Assembly (NCBI RefSeq): GCF_001043895.1
Contig: NZ_JTHF01000108.1
Coordinates: forward strand, 1 to 38,234
Source: Methylobacterium indicum
Lineage (GTDB): Bacteria > Pseudomonadota > Alphaproteobacteria > Rhizobiales > Beijerinckiaceae
Direction of reading: 5' to 3'
Length of the DNA: 38,234 nt
Shown piece after piece: positions 1 to 7,804 of this stretch (the first letter of the stretch is position 1; each line of letters starts with the position of its first letter). The position numbers and the translations under genes are program-made. The notes below the pieces were generated by a model. The model had not been told where the DNA came from. It ran no database searches and saw only the letters and a list, made by a program, of their open reading frames with translations.

Positions 1-52
1 TCTTCAATGTCGTGTACCGTGTGGCCTGCCAACGCAAGTCTGCTTGGGCCCG

Positions 53-1192
53 TCAGGGCTCCGGCCCGACATAGATCGCCCGCGGCCGGATCAGCCCGCC
101 GGCCCGACGCTGCTCGAGCGCCTGGGCGATCCAGCCGGCCGAGCGGCCCAGGGCGAACAGGCCGAACGCGCTCCCCCGGGGCAGGCCGAGATGCCGGCGC
201 AGGGCGACGAGGGCGAAATCGAGGGAGGGCCGCGCCCCCGTCGACGCCTCGGCCGCCGCCACGGCGGCGCGCAGGTGGGGATCGTCGGCGAGGAGCGGCG
301 CGAGAAGGACCGCCGCTCGCGGGTCGCCGGCCGGATAGAGCGGATGGCCGAAGCCCGGCAGGTCCCCGTGCCCGGCGATCCAGTGCCGCAGGGCGGTGCC
401 CGGATCGGCCGGATCGAGGCCGTCCCACAGCGCCTCCACCCGGTCGGTGGCGCCGCCGTGGCGGCCGCCGCTCAGCGCCGCGAGGCCGCCGACCACCGCC
501 GCCCGAACGCTCGCGCCCGTCGAGGCGATGCAGCGGGCGGTGAAGCCGGAGGCGTTGAGCTCGTGATCGGCACACAGCACCAGGGCCTGCCGCACGGCCT
601 CGGCCGCGGCCGGCGCGAGGCCCCAGGCGGCAGCGCAATGCCGATGGACGGGGCGGGCGTCCGGCGCGGCCCCGGTGACGCAGGCGGCGAGGATCCGGAC
701 CAGGGCGCCGCACCCGGCGGCGAGGCCGGCCGGATCCTCCTGCGCCAGGGCGGTCGGCGCGTCCGACGTCGCCGCCGCGAAGGCTTCCAGGAGATCGCCG
801 CCCTGCGGCCTCGCCCCGGGCCCGTCCGGCCCGAAGGCCGGGCCGGGCGGCAGGTCCCACAGCCGCGCCGCCGTCTCCTCCAGGGTCGCGGTCTCCGCCA
901 GGACCACGGCGTCCGTGCCGCGATAGAACAGCCGGCCGTCCCGGATCAGCGTCACGGCGGTCTCCAGCACCGGAAGGCCCCAGTCGAGGGCGGCCCGGGC
1001 CACGTCCCGCGGGCGCCGTCCCCGCCGGCGGGCCTCCGCGAGGCGGGCGATCGCCTCGGCGGCGTAGGCCCGCACCCGCGGGTCGTCCGTCGGATGGGCC
1101 TCGATCAGGCCGCGGCTGACATAGGCGTAGAGGGTCTGGCGGCTCACCCCGAGGCGGGCGGCCGCGTCCGCGGCGGTGAGATAGGCGGTCAC
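53..1192 (-). CDS. HTH-domain citrate synthase-like protein
   Basis: This 379-residue protein has two parts. Residues 1-55 form a MerR/excisionase-type helix-turn-helix (TAADAAARLGVSRQTLYAYV) followed by an arginine-rich linker. The rest resembles the citrate synthase fold, including LCADHELNASGFTAR and GFGHPLYPAGDPRA, which match the two histidine-containing active-site stretches of citrate/2-methylcitrate synthases. The family condenses acetyl- or propionyl-CoA with oxaloacetate, but this member is shorter than housekeeping citrate synthase (about 430 residues) and carries a DNA-binding module. It may therefore be a regulator that senses a CoA thioester or oxoacid, or an enzyme with a regulatory role. 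The start is GTG; no clear Shine-Dalgarno sequence was seen. It is transcribed divergently from the CoA-transferase gene, which suggests linked control. Family membership is fairly sure; the function is inference. Confidence 0.85.
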   Translation of the reverse strand: MTAYLTAADAAARLGVSRQTLYAYVSRGLIEAHPTDDPRVRAYAAEAIARLAEARRRGRRPRDVARAALDWGLPVLETAVTLIRDGRLFYRGTDAVVLAETATLEETAARLWDLPPGPAFGPDGPGARPQGGDLLEAFAAATSDAPTALAQEDPAGLAAGCGALVRILAACVTGAAPDARPVHRHCAAAWGLAPAAAEAVRQALVLCADHELNASGFTARCIASTGASVRAAVVGGLAALSGGRHGGATDRVEALWDGLDPADPGTALRHWIAGHGDLPGFGHPLYPAGDPRAAVLLAPLLADDPHLRAAVAAAEASTGARPSLDFALVALRRHLGLPRGSAFGLFALGRSAGWIAQALEQRRAGGLIRPRAIYVGPEP

Positions 1193-1203
1193 GACGGCAC
1201 AGG

Positions 1204-1220
1204 TTGATCAGAGGAATCAA
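1204..1220. promoter_or_regulatory. Possible operator in divergent promoter region
   Basis: An inverted repeat TTGAT-N7-ATCAA lies in the 69-93 bases between the divergent HTH/citrate-synthase-like and CoA-transferase genes. Its position and symmetry suit a regulator binding site, possibly for the HTH protein itself. The arms are only 5 bases, so chance is possible. Confidence 0.3.
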
Positions 1221-1285
1221 GATTGACGATCTGACCTGCGCGGCGCGCTCCTGTCACCCGGATGTTCGGCGAAGGGGACGGGGCC

Positions 1286-2683
1286 ATGACCGATGTCGCG
1301 GACACGAACGCGTCGGGGACGCCACCCTTCGACGCGCTGCTGACGGCGATCCGCCGCGCCCTCGGGGCCGGCGCCGCTCCGCCGGTGGCCGTGACCGGCG
1401 CGGGCGCCCTGCCCTCGGTGTGTCCCGTCAGCGACCTCGCGGCGGCCTCGGTCGCGGCGGCGGGGCTCGCCCTGGCGGAGCTGGTCTTCGCCCGCTTCGG
1501 CGAGCGACCGGCCGTCGCGGTCGACCGGCGCCTCGCCGCGCTCTGGTTCGCCCGCTCGCTCGCGCCGCAGGGCTGGGAGCTGCCGCCGGTCTGGGACGCG
1601 GTGGCCGGCGACTACCGGGCCGCCGACGGCTGGATCAGGCTCCACACCAACGCGCCGCACCACCGTGCGGCGGCCCTGTCGGTGCTGGGATCCGCCCCGG
1701 AGCGGGCGGCGGTGGCGGAGGCGGTCGCGGGATGGACGGCGGACGCCCTCGAAGCCGCCATCGTGGCGGCGGGCGGCTGCGCCGCCGCGATGCGCTCCGC
1801 CGCCGCCTGGGCCGCCCACCCGCAGGGGGCGGCGGTGGCGCGGGAGCCCCTGGTGAGCTGGGAGGACGGAGAGGCGGGGCCCGACGGCCTCCTCGCGGAG
1901 GCCCGCCCGGACCGGCCGCTCGCCGGCCTGCGGGTCCTCGACCTGACCCGCGTGCTCGCCGGCCCGGTCGCGACCCGCGTCCTCGCCGGCTACGGCGCCA
2001 CGGTCCTGCGCCTCGATCCGCCGGATTGGGACGAGCCGGGTGTCCTGCCGGAGACGACGCTCGGCAAGGCCTGCGCCCGCCTCGACCTCAAGGACCCGGC
2101 GGGGCGGGCGCGGTTCGTGGCGCTGCTCGTGTCGGCCGACGTGCTGGTTCACGGCTACCGGCCGGACGCGCTGGCACGCCTCGGGCTCGACGCGGCGGCC
2201 CGGGCCCGCCTGCGGCCGGGGCTGATCGACGTCTCCCTCGACGCCTATGGCTGGACCGGCCCGTGGCGGGAGCGGCGCGGCTTCGACAGCCTGGTGCAGA
2301 TGAGCTGCGGTCTCGCCGAGGCCGGGATGCGCGGTGCCGGCTCCGACCGTCCGGTGCCGCTGCCGGTCCAGGCCCTCGACCACGCCACCGGCTACGTGAT
2401 GGCGGCCGCGGTCCTGCACGGCCTCGCCCGGCGCCTCGCCACGGGCCGGGGCTGCCTCGCGCGCACCGCGCTCGCCCGTACCGCCGCCCTCCTGATCGCC
2501 GCGCCCGCCGCGCCGCCGGAGCCCGCCCCCGCCTCGCTCGGGCGGGACGACTTCGCGGCAGCGCCCGAGGCGACCGCCTGGGGCCCGGCTCTTCGCCTGC
2601 ATCCGCCGCTCGCGCTGGCGGGGGTGCCGATGCGCTGGGACCGGCCCGCCGGCCGCCTCGGGGCGTCGGCGCCGGCATGGTGA
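1286..2683 (+). CDS. CaiB/BaiF-type CoA-transferase, unusual domain order
   Basis: This protein (465 residues from ATG 1286) belongs to the family III CoA-transferases, which move CoA between organic acids. The hallmark segment LDLTRVLAGPVATRVLAG, normally at the N-terminus, sits near residue 218. It is followed by the expected DVLVHGYRP, DVSLDAYGWTGPW and GFDSLVQM (D334 is a candidate catalytic aspartate, by inference). The first 200 residues look like the small C-terminal domain of ordinary CaiB proteins (DGWIRLHTNAPHHRAAALS, then WAAHPQGAAVAREPL). The protein thus reads like a permuted or fused half-duplicate. ATG 1286 is preferred over ATG 1262 because a purine-rich GAAGGGGACGGGG precedes it. 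The substrate is unknown. It is divergent from the HTH/citrate-synthase-like gene. Confidence 0.85.
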   Translation: MTDVADTNASGTPPFDALLTAIRRALGAGAAPPVAVTGAGALPSVCPVSDLAAASVAAAGLALAELVFARFGERPAVAVDRRLAALWFARSLAPQGWELPPVWDAVAGDYRAADGWIRLHTNAPHHRAAALSVLGSAPERAAVAEAVAGWTADALEAAIVAAGGCAAAMRSAAAWAAHPQGAAVAREPLVSWEDGEAGPDGLLAEARPDRPLAGLRVLDLTRVLAGPVATRVLAGYGATVLRLDPPDWDEPGVLPETTLGKACARLDLKDPAGRARFVALLVSADVLVHGYRPDALARLGLDAAARARLRPGLIDVSLDAYGWTGPWRERRGFDSLVQMSCGLAEAGMRGAGSDRPVPLPVQALDHATGYVMAAAVLHGLARRLATGRGCLARTALARTAALLIAAPAAPPEPAPASLGRDDFAAAPEATAWGPALRLHPPLALAGVPMRWDRPAGRLGASAPAW

Positions 2684-2687
2684 GGAT

Positions 2688-2725
2688 CCGAAGATCCGGA
2701 TCAGATGAATCCGATTCATCTTCGG
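2688..2725. promoter_or_regulatory. Nested inverted repeat, candidate operator
   Basis: A perfect 17-base dyad GATGAATCCGATTCATC (2704-2720) lies inside outer arms CCGAAGAT (2688-2695) and ATCTTCGG (2718-2725). It sits about 180 bases upstream of the SDR-transketolase operon, just after the CoA-transferase stop. The symmetry and position suit an operator for a dimeric repressor, but a weak transcript-end hairpin for the upstream gene is also possible. Confidence 0.4.
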
Positions 2726-2896
2726 TTGCAAATTCCGCGTTTGTCGCGAACCCGCCCTAGGGGCACTCTCCCGGCAACGAGACGAGGGAGACACCGTCGA
2801 GGACGGGAGGCGAGGCGGGGACGAACCCCGGCGCCGACGTCGCTCCCTCGTGCGCGAAGCGGGCCGTCAACCGGCCCGCCAGACAGGGAGGACGAC

Positions 2897-3646
2897 ATGC
2901 TTCTGACCGACAAGGTGTGCCTGATCACCGGCGCCGCTTCGCTGCGGGGCATCGGCCGCGCCACCGCGAAGCTCTTCGCGAGCCACGGCGCCAAGGTGGT
3001 GATCCTCGATCTCGATGCCGGCCAGGCCGAGGAGGCCGCGCGCTCGCTCGGCGAGGGTCACGTCGGCCTCGCCTGCAACGTCACCGACAAGGCCGCCTGC
3101 CAGGCCGCCGCCGACGAGGTGGTCGCCCGCTTCGGCCGCATCGACGTGCTGATCAACAATGCCGGCATCACCCAGCCGCTCAAGTTCATGGACATCGAGC
3201 CCGGCAACTACGACGCGGTGCTCGACGTGAACCTGCGCGGCACGCTCTACATGAGCCAGGCGGTGGTGCCGCAGATGCGCAAGCAGCAATCCGGCTCGAT
3301 CGTCTGCATGTCGTCGGTCTCGGCGCAGCGCGGCGGCGGCATCTTCGGCGGCCCGCATTACAGCGCCGCCAAGGGCGGCGTGCTGGGCCTCGGCAAGGCG
3401 ATGGCCCGCGAGCTCGGCCCCGACACGGTGCGGGTCAACAGCATCACCCCCGGCCTGATCCAGACCGACATCACCGGCGGCAAGCTCACCGACGAGCTGA
3501 AGGTCGAGATCGCCAAGGGCATCCCACTCGGCCGCCTCGGCGTCGCCGACGACGTGGCCAATGCCTGCCTGTTCCTCGCCTCCGACCTCTCCTCCTACAT
3601 CACCGGCGCCGTCATCGACGTGAACGGCGGCATGCTGATCCACTGA
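2897..3646 (+). CDS. Short-chain dehydrogenase/reductase (SDR)
   Basis: This 249-residue classical SDR has an N-terminal cofactor loop (TGAASLRGIG), NNAG, a catalytic serine in MSSVSAQR, and Y155-x3-K159 in HYSAAKGG. The end ITGAVIDVNGGMLIH is typical of the FabG-like branch. An acidic D follows the second strand (VVILDLDAG), which favours NAD(H). The ATG at 2897 is chosen because GGGAGGACGAC precedes it; the frame is open further upstream but without SDR sequence. It is 11 bases from the transketolase N-subunit gene and should be co-transcribed with it. It probably oxidises a sugar, polyol or sugar acid that feeds the transketolase; the substrate cannot be read from sequence. Confidence 0.92.
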   Translation: MLLTDKVCLITGAASLRGIGRATAKLFASHGAKVVILDLDAGQAEEAARSLGEGHVGLACNVTDKAACQAAADEVVARFGRIDVLINNAGITQPLKFMDIEPGNYDAVLDVNLRGTLYMSQAVVPQMRKQQSGSIVCMSSVSAQRGGGIFGGPHYSAAKGGVLGLGKAMARELGPDTVRVNSITPGLIQTDITGGKLTDELKVEIAKGIPLGRLGVADDVANACLFLASDLSSYITGAVIDVNGGMLIH

Positions 3647-3657
3647 GGACGACCATC

Positions 3658-4506
3658 ATGCCTGCCACAGAACCCGGGCAGAACAGCCCGTCGCTGGCCG
3701 AGCGCGCCTACCGCATCCGCCGCAACGCCCTGCTGATGGGCGAAGTGCAGGGCCAGGGCTACATCGCCCAGGCGCTCGGCATCGCCGACGTGCTGGCGGT
3801 GTCGTACTTCCACGCCATGCGCTACCGGCCGGACGATCCGGAATGGGAGGGGCGCGACCGCTTCCTGCTCTCGATCGGCCACTACGCCATCGCACTCTAC
3901 GCCGCGCTCCTCGAGGCCGGGATCCTGCCCGAGGACGAGCTGACGAGCTACGGCGCCGACGACAGCCGCCTGCCGATGTCCGGCATGGCCGCCTACACCC
4001 CCGGCATGGAGATCACCGGCGGCTCCCTCGGCCAGGGCCTCGCGCTCGCGGTCGGCTTCTGCCTGGGCTTGAAGCGCAAGAAGTCGGATTCGTTCGTCTA
4101 CTGCCTGATCTCCGACGGCGAGCTCGGCGAGGGCTCGATCTGGGAAGGCGCCTGGTCGGCGAGCCACTGGAAGCTCGACAACCTGATCGCCATCGTCGAC
4201 GTCAACAACCAGCAGGCCGACGGCCCGGCCTCGCAGGTCACCGGCTTCGAGCCGGCGGCGTCGCGCTTCGAATCCTTCGGCTGGCACGTCCAGCGGGTCG
4301 ACGGCAACGACATCGACGCCCTGGTCCAGGCCTTCGACGCGGCCAAGGCCTGCGCCGAACAGAAGCCCCGCATCATCATCTGCGACACCAAGATGGCGAA
4401 GGGCATCCCGTTCCTGGAGGCGCGCGAGCGCAACCACTTCCTGCGGGTGGAGCCGCAGGAATGGCAGGATGCGATCAAGATCCTGGATGCCGGGAGGCCC
4501 GCATGA
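3658..4506 (+). CDS. Transketolase, N-terminal (ThDP-binding) subunit
   Basis: This 282-residue protein corresponds to the first third of transketolase. It shows the thiamine diphosphate motif SDGELGEG (D153) through DVNNQQ (N183-N184), the early segment GHYAIALYAALLEAG, and GMEITGGSLGQGLALAVG. Together with the next gene it should form a heterotetrameric transketolase that moves a two-carbon ketol unit between sugar phosphates. Two-gene transketolases are commonly catabolic paralogues rather than the housekeeping single-chain enzyme. Known examples act on apulose 4-phosphate or on 6-deoxy-6-sulfofructose, and the acceptor here is unknown. The gene overlaps the C-subunit gene at ATGA (4503-4506), which implies translational coupling. 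Confidence 0.93.
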   Translation: MPATEPGQNSPSLAERAYRIRRNALLMGEVQGQGYIAQALGIADVLAVSYFHAMRYRPDDPEWEGRDRFLLSIGHYAIALYAALLEAGILPEDELTSYGADDSRLPMSGMAAYTPGMEITGGSLGQGLALAVGFCLGLKRKKSDSFVYCLISDGELGEGSIWEGAWSASHWKLDNLIAIVDVNNQQADGPASQVTGFEPAASRFESFGWHVQRVDGNDIDALVQAFDAAKACAEQKPRIIICDTKMAKGIPFLEARERNHFLRVEPQEWQDAIKILDAGRPA

Positions 4507-5534
4507 AACGCTCGAAGTACACGCGCCCGGCCTGGCTCTCCGAGGCCAATACGGGTGAGCGCCTGACCACCTCGGCGATGATCGCCTCGCTCGCCGGCCC
4601 CGACCAGCGCACCGCCTCGGCCCCGTTCGGCCATGCGCTCGCCAAGCTCGCCGAGGAGCGGCCGGAGATCGTCGGGCTCACCGCCGATCTCGGCAAGTAC
4701 ACCGACCTGCACATCTTCGCCCAGAAGCACCCCGAGCGCTTCTACCAGATGGGCATGGCCGAGCAGCTCCTGATCAGCGCCGCCGCCGGCATGGCGCGCG
4801 AGGGCTTCCAGCCCTTCGCCACCACCTACGCGGTGTTCGCGGCACGCCGCGCCTACGACTTCATCTGCATGGCGATCGCGGAGGAGAATCTTGACGTCAA
4901 GATCGTCTGCGCGCTGCCGGGCCTGACCACCGGCTACGGCCCGAGCCACCAGGCGACGGAAGACATCGCGATCTTCCGCGGCCTGCCCAACATGACGATC
5001 CTCGACCCCTGCGACGCGCACGAGATCGCGCAGGCCGTGCCGGCCATCGCCGACCACAAGGGGCCGGTCTACATGCGGCTCCTGCGGGGCAACGTGCCCC
5101 TGGTGCTCGACGAGTACGGCTACACATTCGAGCTCGGCAAGGCCAAGACCATCCGGGACGGCAACGACGTCCTGATCATCTCGACCGGCCTGATGACCAT
5201 GCGGGCCCTCGAGGCGGCGGATGCGCTGAGAGACGACAAGATCGACGTCTCGGTGCTGCACGTGCCCACGATCAAGCCGCTCGACACGCAGACCATCCTG
5301 CGCGAGGCCGGCAAGGGCGGGCGCCTGGTGGTGGTGGCCGAGAACCACACGGTCGTCGGCGGCCTCGGCGAGGCGGTGGCGGGGCTGCTGATGCGCACCG
5401 GCACGGTGCCGAAGGCCTTCCGCCAGGTCGGCCTGCCGGACGAGTTCCTGGATGCCGGCGCCCTGCCGACCCTCCACGACCGCTACGGCATCTCGACCAG
5501 CGCCATGGTGCGGAGCATCCGCGAATGGCTGTGA
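4503..5534 (+). CDS. Transketolase, C-terminal subunit
   Basis: This 343-residue protein covers the pyrimidine-binding and C-terminal domains of transketolase. It includes MGMAEQLLISAAAGMAREG with the expected glutamate E87, TTGYGPSHQATEDIAIFRG, and the C-terminal domain VVVAENHTVVGGLGEAVAG. It pairs with the N-terminal subunit encoded just upstream (4-base overlap) to make the active enzyme. Its 3' end overlaps the next dehydrogenase by 10 bases, so the genes form one tight operon. The split arrangement and the dehydrogenase and transporter neighbours indicate a peripheral sugar or sugar-acid pathway. The housekeeping pentose-phosphate role is unlikely but not excluded. Confidence 0.93.
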   Translation: MKRSKYTRPAWLSEANTGERLTTSAMIASLAGPDQRTASAPFGHALAKLAEERPEIVGLTADLGKYTDLHIFAQKHPERFYQMGMAEQLLISAAAGMAREGFQPFATTYAVFAARRAYDFICMAIAEENLDVKIVCALPGLTTGYGPSHQATEDIAIFRGLPNMTILDPCDAHEIAQAVPAIADHKGPVYMRLLRGNVPLVLDEYGYTFELGKAKTIRDGNDVLIISTGLMTMRALEAADALRDDKIDVSVLHVPTIKPLDTQTILREAGKGGRLVVVAENHTVVGGLGEAVAGLLMRTGTVPKAFRQVGLPDEFLDAGALPTLHDRYGISTSAMVRSIREWL

Positions 5535-6418
5535 GCGCCGAGCGCCCCGTCGCTTTCGTCGGCCTCGGCTCGATGGGCCTGCCGATGGCCCGCAACCTCG
5601 TGCGCCACGGCTTTCCCGTCCGCGGCTTCGACGTGCGGGCCGAGGGGCGGAGCGCCTTCGCGCAGTCCGGCGGCACCCCCGCCGAGACGATCGCGGCGGC
5701 GGCGGACGGCGCCGGGACGCTGGTGCTGATGGTGGTCAACGCCGACCAGGCGGAGGCCATCCTGTTCGGGGCGGGCGCCCTGGAGCATCTGACCCCGGAT
5801 GCCGTGATCGTCCTGATGGCGACCTGCCCGCCGGCTTCGGTGGCGGCTCTCGCCAAGCGCGTGACCGCGACCGGCCGGGCCTTCGTCGACGCTCCCGTCT
5901 CCGGCGGGGTCGTCGGCGCCGAGGCCGGGACGCTGACGATCATGGCGGCGGCCCCCACCGCCGTGATCGCGCAGGCGAGGCCGCTGCTGGAGGCGATGGG
6001 CGACAAAGTGTTCCATGTCGGGCCCGAGCCCGGCCAGGGCGCCACCATGAAGGCGGTCAACCAGCTCCTCTGCGGGGTCAACCTCGCGGCGGCGGCGGAA
6101 GCCCTGTCGCTGGCGGCCAAGGTCGGCATCGACGGCGCGACGGCGCTGGGGATCGTCTCGGGCTCGTCCGCGTCGAGCTGGATGCTGCGCGACCGTGGGC
6201 CCCGGATGCTGGAGGAGGCCCCCCGCGTCACCAGCGCCGTCGACATCTTCGTCAAGGATCTCGGCATCGTGCTGGAGGCCGGGCGCAGCGAGAAGGCGGC
6301 CCTGCCGCTGGCCGCCCTGGCGCATCAGCTCTTCCTCGCGGCATCGGGCCGTGGGGCGGGCGCCGAGGACGACAGCCAGGTAATCGGGTCGTACCGGGCG
6401 CTCAACGGAATGCAGTAG
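5525..6418 (+). CDS. NAD(P)-dependent beta-hydroxyacid dehydrogenase, threonate dehydrogenase-like
   Basis: This 297-residue member of the 3-hydroxyisobutyrate/tartronate-semialdehyde family has the Rossmann start VGLGSMGLPMARNL, the substrate loop DAPVSGGVVGAEAGTL, and the catalytic lysine K176 in GATMKAVNQLL. The phrase MVVNADQAEAILFG resembles what I recall of the L-threonate dehydrogenase (LtnD) branch rather than 3-hydroxyisobutyrate dehydrogenase. Such enzymes oxidise C4 sugar acids at C2. The start ATG lies inside the end of the transketolase C-subunit gene, so translation is probably coupled. It likely acts in the same pathway as the SDR and transketolase. Family confident; substrate inferred. 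Confidence 0.88.
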   Translation: MAVSAERPVAFVGLGSMGLPMARNLVRHGFPVRGFDVRAEGRSAFAQSGGTPAETIAAAADGAGTLVLMVVNADQAEAILFGAGALEHLTPDAVIVLMATCPPASVAALAKRVTATGRAFVDAPVSGGVVGAEAGTLTIMAAAPTAVIAQARPLLEAMGDKVFHVGPEPGQGATMKAVNQLLCGVNLAAAAEALSLAAKVGIDGATALGIVSGSSASSWMLRDRGPRMLEEAPRVTSAVDIFVKDLGIVLEAGRSEKAALPLAALAHQLFLAASGRGAGAEDDSQVIGSYRALNGMQ

Positions 6419-6436
6419 TTCAAGCACACGACCTGA

Positions 6437-6460
6437 GCGCTGCAATGTTTTTCGCAGCGC
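6437..6460 (+). terminator. Hairpin after dehydrogenase gene
   Basis: GCGCTGC and GCAGCGC arms surround a 10-base loop 18 bases after the dehydrogenase stop. The T-run is in the loop rather than after the stem, so this is at best an atypical terminator. Confidence 0.35.
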
Positions 6461-6472
6461 GTCGCGCGCATC

Positions 6473-6666
6473 CCCTCTCCCCGCGGGCGGGGAGAGGGCT
6501 TCGATGACCTTGCCGTCATCGAAGCGAGGCGGCAGCCGATGGTGAGGGGGTGCCTCCGGACGAGACTCTTCCGGAAACACCCCCTCACCCTCGCTCCGGC
6601 GATGCCGCCGCTTCTTTCGCCCCCGACAAGGGGGGCGAAAGCCTCTCCCCGCCCGCGGGGAGAGGG
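6473..6666. repeat. Mosaic of nested hairpins (REP/BIME-like element)
   Basis: This segment fills most of the 358-base gap between the dehydrogenase and dctP genes. It contains five hairpins in a row: 6473-6498 (CCCTCTCCCC/GGGGAGAGGG), 6498-6525 (perfect 11-base stem), 6543-6587 (18-base arms with two mismatches), 6614-6641 (CTTTCGCCCCC/GGGGGCGAAAG), and 6642-6665. The first and last are inverted copies of one another, so the whole block is roughly symmetrical around the central hairpin. This looks like an interspersed palindromic repeat of the kind common between genes in GC-rich alphaproteobacteria. It could insulate the operon from the TRAP genes or protect mRNA ends. No gene is seen here. 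Confidence 0.75.
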
Positions 6667-6776
6667 TAACACCCGCGCTTCACTCGGAATCCTGTAGCGA
6701 CAGCTGCAGACGCAACCATCACATCCAGAGGCCGGCCCAACCGGCCCAGTTCCCCCCTTTCCTCGAGGAAACCCCC

Positions 6777-7790
6777 ATGAGCCACACCGTCTCCCGTCGT
6801 ACGCTGCTTGCCGGTGCCGCCGCCTTCCCCCTGGCCACGGTCTTCACCCGGCCGGTTCGCGCTGCCGAGTTCGAGTACAAGCTCGCCACCGGCCAGGACC
6901 CGACCCACCCGGTCAATATCCGCGCGCAGGAAGCGCTGAACCGCATCCGCGAGGCCTCGAACGGCCGCCTCGACATCAAGCTGTTCCCGGCCAACCAGCT
7001 CGGCTCCGACACCGACCTGCTGTCGCAGGTGCGCAACGGCAGCGTCGAGTTCTTCAACCTCTCGACCTCGATCCTCTCGACCTTCGTGCCCGCCGCGGCT
7101 TTGCCGAATACCGGCTTCGCGTTCAAGGATTACAACGACGTCTGGAAGGCGATGGATGGGGGGCTGGGCACCTATATCCGCGAGCAGATCGCCAAGACCC
7201 CGATCCAGGCCGTCTCCAAGGTGTGGGACAACGGCTTCCGCCAGATCACCTCGTCGACCCGCGAGATCAAGGCGCCGGAGGACCTGAAGGGCTTCAAGAT
7301 CCGCGTGCCCCCGTCGCCGATGCTGACCTCGCTGTTCAAGGCGTTCGATGCCGGCGCCGCGCCGCTCAACTTCAACGAGCTGTACTCGGCGCTGCAGACC
7401 AAGATCTTCGAGGGCCAGGAGAACCCGCTGGCGATCATCGCCACGACCCGGCTCTACGAGGTGCAGAAGACCTGCAGCCTGACCGGCCACGTCTGGGACG
7501 GCTACTGGATCCTCGGCAACAAGAAGGCCGTCCAGCGCCTGCCCGAGGACCTGCGCGCCCTCGTGACCCGCGAGCTCGACCGCTCGGGCGACGACGAGCG
7601 CGCCGACATCGTCAAGCTCAACGACTCCCTGGTGAAGGAGCTGGGATCCAAGGGAATCACCTTCATCGACGTCGACCGCCAGAAATTTCGCGATGCGCTC
7701 GGCCGCACGACCTTCTACAAGGACTGGAAGAGCAAGTACGGCGACGCGGCCTGGGAGCACCTCGAGGCCGTCTCCGGCAAACTGGCCTGA
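6777..7790 (+). CDS. dctP: TRAP transporter substrate-binding protein (DctP family)
   Basis: This 337-residue periplasmic binding protein has a twin-arginine-type leader (SRRTLLAGAAAFPLATV, cleavage probably after RAA near residue 30). It is followed by the DctP fold: LATGQDPTHPVNIRAQEALN, QLGSDTDLLSQVRNGSVEF, and FKIRVPPSPM with the arginine that usually binds a substrate carboxylate. ALQTKIFEGQENPLAII is also typical. It should capture an organic or sugar acid and pass it to the membrane protein encoded 14 bases downstream. GAGGAAA precedes the ATG. The neighbouring dehydrogenase and transketolase suggest a sugar acid as ligand (inference). Confidence 0.93.
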   Translation: MSHTVSRRTLLAGAAAFPLATVFTRPVRAAEFEYKLATGQDPTHPVNIRAQEALNRIREASNGRLDIKLFPANQLGSDTDLLSQVRNGSVEFFNLSTSILSTFVPAAALPNTGFAFKDYNDVWKAMDGGLGTYIREQIAKTPIQAVSKVWDNGFRQITSSTREIKAPEDLKGFKIRVPPSPMLTSLFKAFDAGAAPLNFNELYSALQTKIFEGQENPLAIIATTRLYEVQKTCSLTGHVWDGYWILGNKKAVQRLPEDLRALVTRELDRSGDDERADIVKLNDSLVKELGSKGITFIDVDRQKFRDALGRTTFYKDWKSKYGDAAWEHLEAVSGKLA

Positions 7791-7804
7791 GGGAGGCCTG
7801 AGAG

